Notes under the pieces: generated by a model
Told to the model about the DNA's origin: nothing
The model's input: only the letters and a program-made list of their open reading frames with translations
Database searches by the model: none
Translations under genes and position numbers: made by a program
DNA from: Ipomoea triloba
Taxonomy: Eukaryota > Streptophyta > Magnoliopsida > Solanales > Convolvulaceae
NCBI RefSeq assembly: GCF_003576645.1
Contig: NC_044917.1
Location: 1,554,139 to 1,618,138 of the forward strand
DNA: 64,000 bases
Direction of reading: 5' to 3'
In this document: piece by piece, positions 1-9,671 of the stretch
How positions within the stretch are numbered: position 1 is the first letter of the stretch
Layout: each line of letters starts with the position of its first letter

Positions 1-12
1 CTTTGTTGGAAT

Positions 13-34
13 CCCCCCCCCCCCCCCCCCCCCC
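13..34. repeat. poly-C homopolymer tract
   Basis: An uninterrupted run of 22 C. It lies in an intron of the histidyl-tRNA synthetase gene, about 200 bp upstream of its last exon. Length polymorphism or sequencing slippage is likely here. Confidence 0.9.
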
Positions 35-229
35 TTCACTTTCTCCTTTCTCCAACAAAAAGAGGAAGAGAAAGAACCAAAACCCCTTTTTTGTTTTAAA
101 ATAAAATATGCTATTTTTACATCTTGAGCTTAGTTGCATAGTGTGAGAGTATTTGCTTTTGAGATATGTTAGAAATCATATTTCTGAACTCCTATAGGAA
201 CAGTTTACTCATTTTACATCAATTTTCAG

Positions 230-535
230 GTCCGGGCAAGCAAAACTCAAGTTCTTGTTAGCATTCTGGGTGATGACCTTAATTTAGCATCTGAAATAGC
301 CAGTGAACTGTGGGATGCAAAACTGAAAGCCGAGTTCCTGGTGAACAAAAGGGTGACAAAGCACTTTGATCGAGCCAAAGAGGCAAAGATTCCTTGGATA
401 GTAATCGTTGGCGAGCGTGAACTCAGTGAAGGAATTGTTAAACTAAAGGATGTCAGCGCAGCTAAAGAATACCCAGTCCCTAGAAATAATCTCGTAGAGG
501 AGCTTCGCAACCGGCTTAACGACACTAAATGTTAG
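230..535 (+). CDS. Histidine--tRNA ligase, cytoplasmic, last exon (5' part outside window)
   Basis: This is the C-terminal 101 residues of class II histidyl-tRNA synthetase, which charges tRNA-His with histidine in the cytosol. The exon opens after an acceptor ending TTTTCAG at 229 and reads VRASKTQVLVSILGDD, then VNKRVTKHFDRAKEAKIPW and IVIVGERELSEG, ending RNRLNDTKC and TAG. This is the alpha/beta anticodon-binding domain (HGTP_anticodon) of the eukaryotic enzyme. The catalytic domain is outside the window. The upstream 229 bases are intron and hold a poly-C tract. The cytosolic rather than organellar assignment follows from the eukaryotic-type C-terminus and is family knowledge. Confidence 0.92.
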   Translation, partial: VRASKTQVLVSILGDDLNLASEIASELWDAKLKAEFLVNKRVTKHFDRAKEAKIPWIVIVGERELSEGIVKLKDVSAAKEYPVPRNNLVEELRNRLNDTKC

Positions 536-1157
536 GTTTGGAGTAGATTTTGAGTTTGCACGTACTCAATTTTAAGTTAAGGTCTTCACTCACTCATATC
601 TTGTTAATTTCATATCCTTCTCCAGTTCTCCTATATGAAAGAAAAAGGAAACAAATTATTATTCTTTTTTCCCTGGATTCATGTGTGTAGTATCTCTCAT
701 TTTTGTCAGGATGTTGGGATATTGTATTAAAAAAATTACCTTATTGTTCATAACTATAAACTATAGTGTTTGCCTGTTTGGTGATGTGTGCTGCATAGAT
801 TTTGCTAAGTGAGGTGGACTATAACCATTTTTTGTGTTTTATTTCACTCTGAAGCCCTTAGAAACAGGGGAATACACAAAAGAAAACACGGAAGTGGAGA
901 AAGAAGTGGGAAAAAAACTAGCTCCTCCCTTGGACAAAAACTACCTTTCTTTTAGGGAAAAAAAAAGAAAAATGTGGTAAAAAACAGATAACAACGTAGA
1001 ATCAAATGCTGACAAAATCTTGGGTCAAAACATCCCTTCCATCTTTCCCCCGTCGTAGTGGTTGTTGTAGATGATGATGATGGGCGTGCAGCAAGCCACC
1101 GGACCTGCGGTTGTCAACCCAGGCAACCGGTGGCTAAGAGTGGCTGCTCCGCTAATA
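536..1157. other. Spacer: 3' UTR of HisRS gene and promoter of the receptor kinase
   Basis: No coding signal. The first 250 bases are AT-rich 3' flank of the synthetase gene. The remainder is the presumed promoter and 5' leader of the next gene, with A-rich stretches near 950-1000. I see no clear TATA box. Confidence 0.5.
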
Positions 1158-3637
1158 ATGTCATCCATCTTCCCGTCCTCATCATCGTCATCACGCCCCC
1201 TCTTGTTCATCTTCATTGGAATGTTATTGCTTTTGTCACATGTATGCGCTGCCGCGCCATCATCATTAGGCACCAACCGAGATTCACCGGTTGACAGCTC
1301 GGCCGAAGCCCTCATTAGCTTCAAAAACTCCCTCGTTGCTGGCCCCAATGGCATTACGGCAGCCCGGGCCCTGGCCTCTTGGGATCCCTCCACCAGCCCC
1401 TGCTCTGGCAACAACGAGAACTGGCGTGGTGTGCTTTGTTATAATGGAGACATTTGGGGTCTGCAGCTTGAGAATCTCAACCTCTCCGGCGACATTGACG
1501 TTGATTCTCTTACTCCCCTCCGTTTCCTGCGCACTCTGAGCTTCATGAACAACGCCTTCGAGGGTCTAATGCCTGACTGGAGAAAGCTCGGTGCTCTCAA
1601 GTCTCTCTTCCTATCCAACAACCATTTCTCCGGCGAGATCCCCGACAACGCTTTCTCCAGTATGACTTCTTTGAAGAAAGTCTATTTATCCAATAATAAC
1701 TTCATCGGAAATATTCCTCTTTCTCTGGCAATCACCCCTAGGCTCCTGGAACTCAGGCTGGAGAACAATCACTTCACCGGAACCATTCCGGACTTCCACC
1801 CTGGTCTCAGGTTGTTCAACGTCTCCAACAATCAGCTCGAAGGTCGAGTCCCCCCCAGTCTATCTCTTATGGATCCATCCATTTTTTCTGGTATTTTTCA
1901 ATCTTCTACCTACTTCAATTTCAATTCCTTCCATACATTCACTCTACGTGCGTCGCTGAGTTTACCCTAATTGAGTGCAGGGAACAAGGATCTATGTGGA
2001 AAGCCTCTGGACACTCCTTGCAACCCGAAAAGCACTCCACCCGCCCCGACTCCTCACCCGACCTATCCCGGGGGTTCGAATGGCGGCAGTAGTAACAATC
2101 CAGCGGAATCATATTTTGAAAATAACACACTGCTGCTGATAGTAATTTGCTGCTTGGCCTTTGTTGTGTTCCTTTTGGTGATTATAATTTTACTTTACAA
2201 TTTCCGAAGCCAAGGCAGAGGAGGAGTCGATCCAGGCTATTCGCCCTACAATGATCACCCCGACAATTTCACCGCCGTGACAACCTCTCCGGAAATGGTG
2301 CTTCCGGTCGTCCCCTCCGCCTACACCACTAACCCTACTATTGCCCCTCCCAAAGCCGGCGGAGGAGCAACGCCGGGCGTAGGGAAGTTGACGTTTGTGA
2401 AAGGCGACAGGTTGATGTTCGATCTGCAGGACCTGCTGAAAGCGTCTGCGGAAGTGTTGGGAAGTGGGAACTTGGGATCCTCGTACAAGGCGCTCATGAT
2501 GGACGGGCAGGCCGTGGTTGTGAAGAGGTTTAAGCATATGAATCACGTCGGGAGAGAAGACTTCCATGAACACATGAGACGGTTGGGCAGGCTTGAACAC
2601 CCCAACTTGCTCCCTCTCGTTGCTTATTATTACAGAAAAGAAGAGAAGCTCTTGGTGGTTGATCATATCCCCAATGGCAGCTTGGCTAGCCACCTTTATG
2701 GTAAATCTTCAATCTTAAATTTGCATACAATGATCCACCTTCATCTCTTGATATTCACTCCTCTAGCTCGTGTCTATCTGAAGGTATGCTTCTCATTAAG
2801 AGTTAAACTTGAAATCTTGTAGTTACCCAGTAACCAAACTGGCTTGGCTAGTCACCTACAATATGCTATTGCCACTGGAGCAACTCCAGCCAAATTCGTC
2901 AAACAATTAATTTAGTAATCACAAAATTTCAAGTTACAGGATCAGTCTGTTGATCCAGGACATACCTTCGAGTCCGAGAAAATAACATATTTCATTTGCA
3001 TATAATTGCCAACTCCAATAACCTTGCATGTATACATACAGGCAATGATTCAAGGCTTGATTGGCGAACGCGGTTGAAGATCATCAAAGGAGTGGCGAAG
3101 GGGCTAGCCTACCTTCAGACCGAGCTACCTAGCCTAGTGACTTACCACGGCCACCTCAAGTCTTCAAATGTGCTTCTCGATAAGTCATTCAATCCCATCA
3201 TGATGGACTACACACTCGGGCCGGTGGTAAACCTCGATCAGCTCCCCAACGTTCTGATCGCCTACAAATGCCCTGAATACGCACTGCAGGGCCGCACCAC
3301 CAGGAAAACCGACGTGTGGACCCTGGGAATATTGATCCTAGAGACGCTAACCGGCAGGTTCCCCGCCAACTACCTGATGCAGTGCCCGGGATACGGCTCC
3401 GAGCTAGCGAGCTGGATAGAGTGTATAGCCGCGGGGCTAGAGGTGAGCGGCCACGCCGGCGGTCAATCCGACACCATTTTCGACAAAGAGATGGGGGATA
3501 CGCAAGCCAGCCGCGGAGAGATGCAGAAAATGCTTAAGATTGGGTTGGCTTGCTGCCAAGAAGATTTGGGCAAGAGGTGGGAATTAAAGGAGGTCTTGGA
3601 AGAACTAAAAAAAATCAAAGAGCAGGATGACGACTAA
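1158..3637 (+). CDS. Pollen receptor-like kinase (LRR receptor pseudokinase, PRK family)
   Basis: Exons 1158-1890, 1981-2700 and 3042-3637 stay in frame and give 682 aa. An ATG run at 1071 would add 29 residues, but starting at 1158 puts a hydrophobic signal peptide (LLFIFIGMLLLLSHVCA) near the N-terminus. Then come the plant LRR N-cap (EALISFKNSL, NWRGVLC), about five LRRs with SNNHFSGEIP and SNNNFIGNIP, a Pro/Gly/Ser juxtamembrane stretch, one membrane helix at about 294-318 and a kinase-like domain. The glycine loop is GSGNLG (405-410) and the ATP lysine is K426 (VVVKRF). HRD is replaced by YHGHLKSSN (about 519-527) and DFG by DYT (540-542). Loss of both catalytic aspartates is characteristic of PRK proteins, which act in pollen-tube growth signalling, partly through ROP-GEFs. 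Expression in pollen is inferred from the family. Confidence 0.88.
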
Positions 3638-3702
3638 AACTCTAAAAGGTTGCTAACTATATTCAATATTTTAGGCAAAAACTTGTGTGAGATCGGGTCT
3701 CT

Positions 3703-3755
3703 GTGAGACGAGTCAGATATTTGATTAGTGATGTTAAATATCTGACCCGTCTCAC
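3703..3755. repeat. Small inverted repeat (20-bp arms)
   Basis: Left arm 3703-3722 (GTGAGACGAGTCAGATATTT) pairs with right arm 3736-3755 with one mismatch, separated by a 13-base loop. It starts 65 bases after the receptor kinase stop codon, so it could be transcribed in its 3' UTR. It looks like a small foldback or MITE remnant. Confidence 0.75.
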
Positions 3756-4382
3756 TCAAGTGTACCCTTTTATATGTTTATATCAACTATTGTATCGATA
3801 TTTGTACTTTTATGTATATATCAAGCGGATGCAGCTCTTTACTTTACACCCTCAATTACACCATTCGCCTCCTTATATGAATGCGATTTTGAAGAGAATG
3901 CTCAAAACTAATCAATCTAACAACAATTAATAACTTTAGGTGTAACCTTAAAAAACCACATTTCATAATTTATATTTTTCACTGAAATTCCAAATAACTT
4001 CGTTAATTAAATCCGACACATAAAATAGAATGGAAAAAGTAATACGAGTTTGGTTATTGTCAATGTCCTATTGATGGTCTTCTGTTTTACCTATTACAAA
4101 CTAATGAATTGTTACTCAGGAAGAGTAGAATTACTCTCATTGCATACCTTCAATAGTTATTTACGAATTTTTTGTTAAAAAAACCCAACTCATTTCAAAA
4201 TTCGTCAAAAAAATATTGGGAAGTTTATTTTTATTTTTATTTTTGTAACGCTTAAATATCTTGCTGTTTTCACGCGAAATGGGGAACTACAGAACAAGCG
4301 GGAACTTGCAGAGTTGCAGCTGAGGGGAGTGCAGAATTAGTTTTGATTGGTGAGATATCGCCGCCGTCGCCGTCGCCGCAGA
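3756..4382. other. Spacer between receptor kinase and mTERF gene
   Basis: AT-rich, no coding signal. The right part is the presumed promoter and leader of the mTERF gene. A CGCCGC-rich stretch (4358-4380) lies just before the start codon. Confidence 0.5.
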
Positions 4383-7300
4383 ATGCCATGGAATTGGCTT
4401 CCCAATCGCATATCCACCTCTTCCTCCTCCCTACTAAACCTAACTACTCACTCTCATCACCTCATCTTCGCTGCCGTACCAACTACTGGTGAAATATCTT
4501 TCCATCGCTCGCCTTCCTGCTATTTTGATTCAATTTTCACCATCTCTTTTTCTCTGAACAAGAGAGCCTATCCTCATACTTATCGTCTCCGGCGGAATTT
4601 GAAATTTGCTCCGTTGGTGCCGCGGTGCTCCTCGTCTGTTTCAAATGGGGAAGGTAAAGGAGAAGAGGAAGTAAAAATTGGTGAAGCAAGGGATGCGCTT
4701 TGCGATTATCTTCAACAACTTGGGGTTTCCACGGAGGAAGCCATGGAGATCGTTCTAGCTGCTCCCAACTACCTGCGGATGCTGATTGACAGTGTGCAAG
4801 ACCTCGACGAACTCTCCTTGTGGAATTCATGGACCAACTCTGCCGCCGCAGTTCCTCACTCACAGCTAACGCCGCCTCCACCTCCGTCTTTTAGGACTAA
4901 GGTCTACGAAATGGCTCAACAGAAAGGTGATAAGGGTATGCTTCCCTACTTAGAGAGCACTGGCCTCACTCTCTCTTCTGCAACTCACCTTGCTCGCTAT
5001 CTCTCCTCTTCCCACACACTTCCTGACCTCATTCGCAAGGTATTACCGTCAGAACATCGGCTTTTTTTTTTGTGCATCCATTTATTGTCTGTATTATGGT
5101 CATGAGATTACTGAATTATAAGTAGCTTATGGCCTTTCACCCTGCCTGTTTAATTGTTTAGTTACAGATGGATTCTCAATCTGTACATTTAATTTTCCCA
5201 AGAGTTTTTGCTCGTTCTATCTTGATAATTTGTAATTGAGTTGGTTGTAATTTCAGCTTATGATATCACAAATTTTTCATTTGGAGAGGGGTGAGTTTCC
5301 CCCCACATTCTGTGTAGGTTATGTGAATTTGTAATAAACAATTGTAATTCAATTTGGAAATAACCTTCTGTGTGTGTGTGTAACAAAGGCTTCTGGATTT
5401 TCATCAATTATATTTTCCATAATTTTGAGCAGTTTGCTAATTTTTTTTATTTGATTATAGGTTAAATATTTGAAGGAAGTATTATTTTCTCACAGTGATG
5501 ATGAAAGAAGTACTGGCAAAAGTGCCCAGCGAATGATGACGCATCTATCTATTTCTATTGATGAAGATGTGCAACAAACCTTGTCATTCTTTGAGAAGGT
5601 GAGTATGCCTTCTTGCTATTATGATCATTTAGCTTTATTATCTCCTACTCATCCACCTAAATTCTCATTTTATCAGTTTCAGACTTTCTGTGATAATTTT
5701 AAGTCATACCTAGATCTTTCTTTCAGTGTTATAATGATTTTTAGAAATACCTAAGAATTTATTCTTATATGCTTTACACAGATCCAAGCAAGGCGTGGAG
5801 GTCTAGAGTTGCTAGGCTCCAAAGATGGTTCTTTCCGATATCTTATTGAATCATTTCCACGCCTTTTATTGCTGCCCTTGGAGACTAAAATGAAGCCCAT
5901 CCTGGAATTCCTTGAGGAAATTGGAATTGCCCATGGATTCAAGAGACAAATTCTACTACTCTTTCCGCCAATTATTTTCTATGATGTTGAAGAGGACATA
6001 AGACCAAGATTACACTCTTTTCTTAAAGTATGGCTTTCTTCGTAGGATTAAGCAATATGTTTTTGTTTCATATTTGCAATTCTATCTAATTCCCAAAGTT
6101 TATATTATTACATTTAATGGAGTATTTAGAAAGGCGAAAAACTTAAATTAACTTTGTCTTGTAATTGGTTCATTAAAACTAAAAGGTCTTTGCCCCAACT
6201 ATAAACCTAAGAGAATTCTCTGTCTCTGTCTGTCTCTTAAATGGTTGTTTTACATTGCATGTCAGATATTATATGATTATTGGGTTAACCAAAAGGTATT
6301 GCTCCTAGTGAATGAACATTTTCTGAAATGTCTTCCAGGTTGGTGCAACTGACAAAGATTTTGGCAAGATGTTACTCAAGTATCCATGGATTCTTTCTGC
6401 AAGCATTCTGCAAAACTATGAGAGGATCCTAGATTTCTTCAATAGGGAGAAGGTACTAGATTCTTGAATTACCATTTACAACCATTGTCCTTTTATCAAA
6501 GCTCTAAAGTATGTTGTACTCCGTACATTATTATTCTTCTGCACTTTCACTTTGTAATTTATTACAATATGAAAATCAGTCTTGCACATTCCCCATATTT
6601 TCCTTCCTGATCTAGTTTACAGGCCAATTTTTCTATTTGCTTTTCTTTTGTTTTACTGGAGCACTTTCTCCTAGCAGGTACCCAATGCTAGTGTAGCCCG
6701 TGCAATTAAAAGATGGCCACTACTTTTAGGTTGTTCAGTTGACAAGCTGAAGTTGATGCTTGAACAATTTCAAGACTTGGGCATCATAAACAAGAAGTTG
6801 GGTAAGGTTATTGCTACAAGTCCTCAGCTATTGGTGCAGAAACCTCAGGACTTCCTCAAGGTAAGGGACATATTTAAAAGCAACCAAGCAAGTAAATCAA
6901 TAAAATTAGTTTAGACACTTGTAGCATCTGTAAATCAATCTTCCATTGCAATAATGTGCTGATTACGATTCCTTCCTACCACATAGTTTTCCCTGTGCTA
7001 ACATATACACACTATAGCTCCAGTACCCCACCTTTAAGATATACCAAAGTCCTTGACATTGATGTATAGGATAGAATGGGGAATAGTTATCTTTTGCAAC
7101 TTTGATATCTTTTAATTATGTTTGTTTGATAAGTCTTTGTTTACTTGCAATTGTTTAACTTGGCTTTTCTCTTTCATGTCTAAGGTTCTTGATCTTGATA
7201 AAAAATTTCACTTCCATATCCAGGTGGTTTGCTTCCTTAAAGATTTGGAAGTTGATGAGGATACCATTGGTAGAATACTTGTTCGCTGCCCTGAACTCTT

Positions 7301-7890
7301 TGCTTCAAGCATTGAGAAAACTCTTGAGAGAAAGCTTGGTTTCCTAAATGATATCGGAGTTTCTAGGCATCATTTCCCCAGGGTTATCAGGAAATATCCT
7401 GAGTTCTTAGTATGCGATGTCGATGAAGCTTTACTTCCAAGGTAAAGATCTTTACTTGTGTGCTGCATGTGGCAATGGGAGATTGGGAGTGGCAGTTATT
7501 TGCCTAGATTTGATACGAAATCAAAATTGTTTACTTTATCGCAATTTGGACAGGATAAAGTATTTGATGCATGCTGGGATTTCAAAGCGGGACGTATCAT
7601 TCATGGTCCGTAGATTTTCACCATTACTCGGGTACAGCATTGAAGAAGTTTTGAGGCCGAAGCTTGAATTCCTACAGAACACAATGGGAAAGTCGATAAA
7701 CGAAGTGGTGGATTATCCAAGATACTTCAGCTACTCGTTAGAGAAGAAGATAAAACCCAGATATTGGGTGCTCAGGCGTAGAAATGTAGATTGTAAATTG
7801 AAAGATATGCTAGGCAAAAACGACGAGGAGTTCGCAGCAGAGTTTATGGGAGTGGAAAGGATACTTGTTCCCCTTCCCCCTTCACACTAG
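4383..7890 (+). CDS. mTERF-domain protein, probably plastid or mitochondrial
   Basis: Seven exons: 4383-5039, 5461-5598, 5782-6027, 6339-6452, 6678-6860, 7224-7441 and 7554-7890, giving 630 aa in frame. The ATG at 4383 begins MPWNWLPNRISTSSSSLLNL, a basic and Ser-rich start that fits an organelle transit peptide. The rest carries repeated roughly 35-residue mTERF motifs with the typical leucine/proline spacing, for example VIRKYPEFLVCDVDEALLPR, ILVRCPELFASSIEKTLERK and MVRRFSPLLGYSIEEVLRPK. mTERF proteins stack helical repeats into a superhelix that binds nucleic acid, and in plants they act in organelle transcription, RNA processing and translation. Length and exon-rich structure recall Arabidopsis EMB2219/MTERF2, but I cannot confirm which of the roughly 35 paralogues this is. 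No breaks seen. Confidence 0.88.
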
Positions 7891-7955
7891 CTCTTGCTCG
7901 CTCTCTGCAATACTTGTAATAATTTCTAATGATTAATGATTAGTTTGTTACTTTT

Positions 7956-7982
7956 TGGGCCATATTTCCTTTCCTAGGCCCA
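7956..7982. promoter_or_regulatory. Paired site II-like elements (TGGGCC / GGCCCA)
   Basis: TGGGCC at 7956-7961 and GGCCCA at 7977-7982 lie about 120-145 bp upstream of the next start codon. TGGGCY site II elements are bound by TCP factors and are common in plant housekeeping promoters. The role here is inferred. Confidence 0.4.
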
Positions 7983-8101
7983 CTAACACTGCCATCATCC
8001 CTCCCTGAGACATAACCGCTCAAAACCGATGCCTGGGCTTGACGACTGTGGCTCTGTTTCTGTCTCTCTTCACCCATTCTTCCTTTTGTTGCAGAGATAA
8101 T

Positions 8102-8960
8102 ATGGGCGACGTTCTGAGCAAGGCCGCTGATGGTTTCGGAAATGCCTTGGCTGCTCCCTTAAAGGCTATGCTGGGAGGATCATGCGAGTATGTATTTTTC
8201 CTTTGAAAATAATCTCATCTTTTTTCTTTAACCATAAATTCCTAATTGAATGAGTTTCGCAGGGAAGTTTGTTCCGGAGTATGGGATATTACTTGTTTCA
8301 TAACTCATCTCTGTGTCTCCGATTTGATGAGGCTGTTCATGATTCTGGTTCTCTGCTACATAAGTAATACTCCGTAATAGTTACCGGTGATTTTTTCGAT
8401 TTCTTAATCCAATTACTGTGTTTAATTTGCTGGAGTTGAAAACTGATGACGATTCTCCATGTCCAGCTTTGCTGTTCTTCTACCTCTTTTTCAAATTGGG
8501 GATATGCCAATGCGTAGGAAAATCTGTCTGCAAAATGTATTGTTCCGCGTGCAAGGCCTACTGGTCTGCACTGGGGTGCATGACATGTTTCTTCTGGCAT
8601 AAACTAACCAACGTTAAGCGCGTTAACCGCCGCCGACGGCGACGGCGCCACTTCCCCGACGTCGAGACCAGTGAAAGTTCCACCAGCGGAGGCGGCTCTG
8701 ATAGAGATGCAAGCGTCTCTAGAAAGAGAAAGGTGATTACGAAGGAAATGGATAGTAGTCGTCATCATAATCATCACAGCCGCCACCGCCACCGCCACCA
8801 TCATCATAGGATGAATGGAAGACAATTTGGTGTTGAGGTTAAGAGTAGACGTCTGAAATTAAAGAAATTGAGACATCATCGTCATCGTCATCATCCACGG
8901 AAGAACACCGTTGCTCTTGGGACAGAGACTGCATCCTTCAAAAGGAGACGACTCGTGTAA
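8102..8960 (+). CDS. Conserved plant membrane protein with His/Arg-rich tail, function unknown
   Basis: Exons 8102-8187, 8263-8363 and 8467-8960 give 226 aa in frame. The N-terminus reads MGDVLSKAADGFGNALAAPL, then a Cys-containing segment (GGSCEEVCSGVWDITCF) and a strongly hydrophobic stretch (about LFMILVLCYITLLFFYLFF) likely to cross the membrane. A second Cys-rich patch follows (GICQCVGKSVCKMYCSACKAYW, split by single residues). The tail is basic, with a run of seven Arg and a later His/Arg cluster. I recognise the N-terminal two thirds as a plant-conserved uncharacterised protein with no assigned function. The His-rich tail might bind metal or RNA, which is a guess. A His/Arg tail of this kind probably varies in length between species. 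Confidence 0.8.
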
Positions 8961-9101
8961 CTTTCTCCGTATGGTAATTTTTTTAAAATTAAAATATCAT
9001 TTGTAAATTAATTCATCTAATTTTTAATTAATTACCGTAGATAAACTCTATTTTTTTTTTAATTTCCAAATTTAATATTCCGTAACATTTTTGCTTTGCC
9101 C

Positions 9102-9113
9102 TATTTATAAATA
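9102..9113 (+). promoter_or_regulatory. Probable TATA box
   Basis: CTATTTATAAATAG is centred here, about 115 bases before the ATG at 9225. Standard spacing places transcription start near 9133-9140. An ATG at 9133 opens an overlapping, out-of-frame ORF to 9339, so whether it counts as a uORF depends on the exact start site. Confidence 0.55.
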
Positions 9114-9224
9114 GAGGAGGTTAAATCTTAAAATGGAGCCTTCAAAACCTTATCCTTTGTTCTTCACTGTAAAACCCTCCGTCAGGGTTTTTCATTCTAT
9201 CCAAACAAAAGTCTGTACATTCAA

Positions 9225-9671
9225 ATGGAGCGTCCGAAGTTCGGGAATTCAACGGCGGCGGCAGAGAGCAACGCCGGCGGCGGCCAAGGGAATGATAAGA
9301 AGAAGAGGATTAAAAAAATGCCGGGGCCGAAGGAGATGATATCTCACTACGAGTCCCAGGGTATGGGCACCGAAGAGGCTTCCCTAAAGGTGATTGAGGA
9401 TCTCCAGAAGGTTCTGTTCAGGATGGCCGTAACTTCCAGAGAAAATGGAGGCGCCACCGGTTCCGCTGCCGGCACTACTTCGAGAAAGCTGGAGTCGATA
9501 AACTCGAGGTTGATCAGCCTGGACATGAAAATGGACTCCAAGCCTAGCTATCCTCAAACCCTAGCTATTGGGGTCGCTTCTGGCGCACTTGTTCAGCTCT
9601 TCCCCCATGTCGCCGGTGCTGCTGTTAACGTTTGGAATGCCGTTCGCTCTGCTACTAAATCTAATCCTTGA
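9225..9671 (+). CDS. Small plant protein, function unknown, C-terminal hydrophobic segment
   Basis: Intronless, 148 aa. The first 35 residues are low-complexity (Ala/Gly/Asn, then KKKRIKK). The middle (GPKEMISHYESQGMGTEEASLKVIEDLQKVLF) looks helical, with some coiled-coil character around residues 45-65. The C-terminal third (TLAIGVASGALVQLFPHVAGA) is hydrophobic enough for one membrane helix or an amphipathic anchor. GC content and codon use are normal for a plant gene and a TATA box sits at the right distance, so I take it as real. I do not recognise the family and assign no function. The ATG at 9225 was chosen because it opens the long frame. Confidence 0.7.
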   Translation: MERPKFGNSTAAAESNAGGGQGNDKKKRIKKMPGPKEMISHYESQGMGTEEASLKVIEDLQKVLFRMAVTSRENGGATGSAAGTTSRKLESINSRLISLDMKMDSKPSYPQTLAIGVASGALVQLFPHVAGAAVNVWNAVRSATKSNP

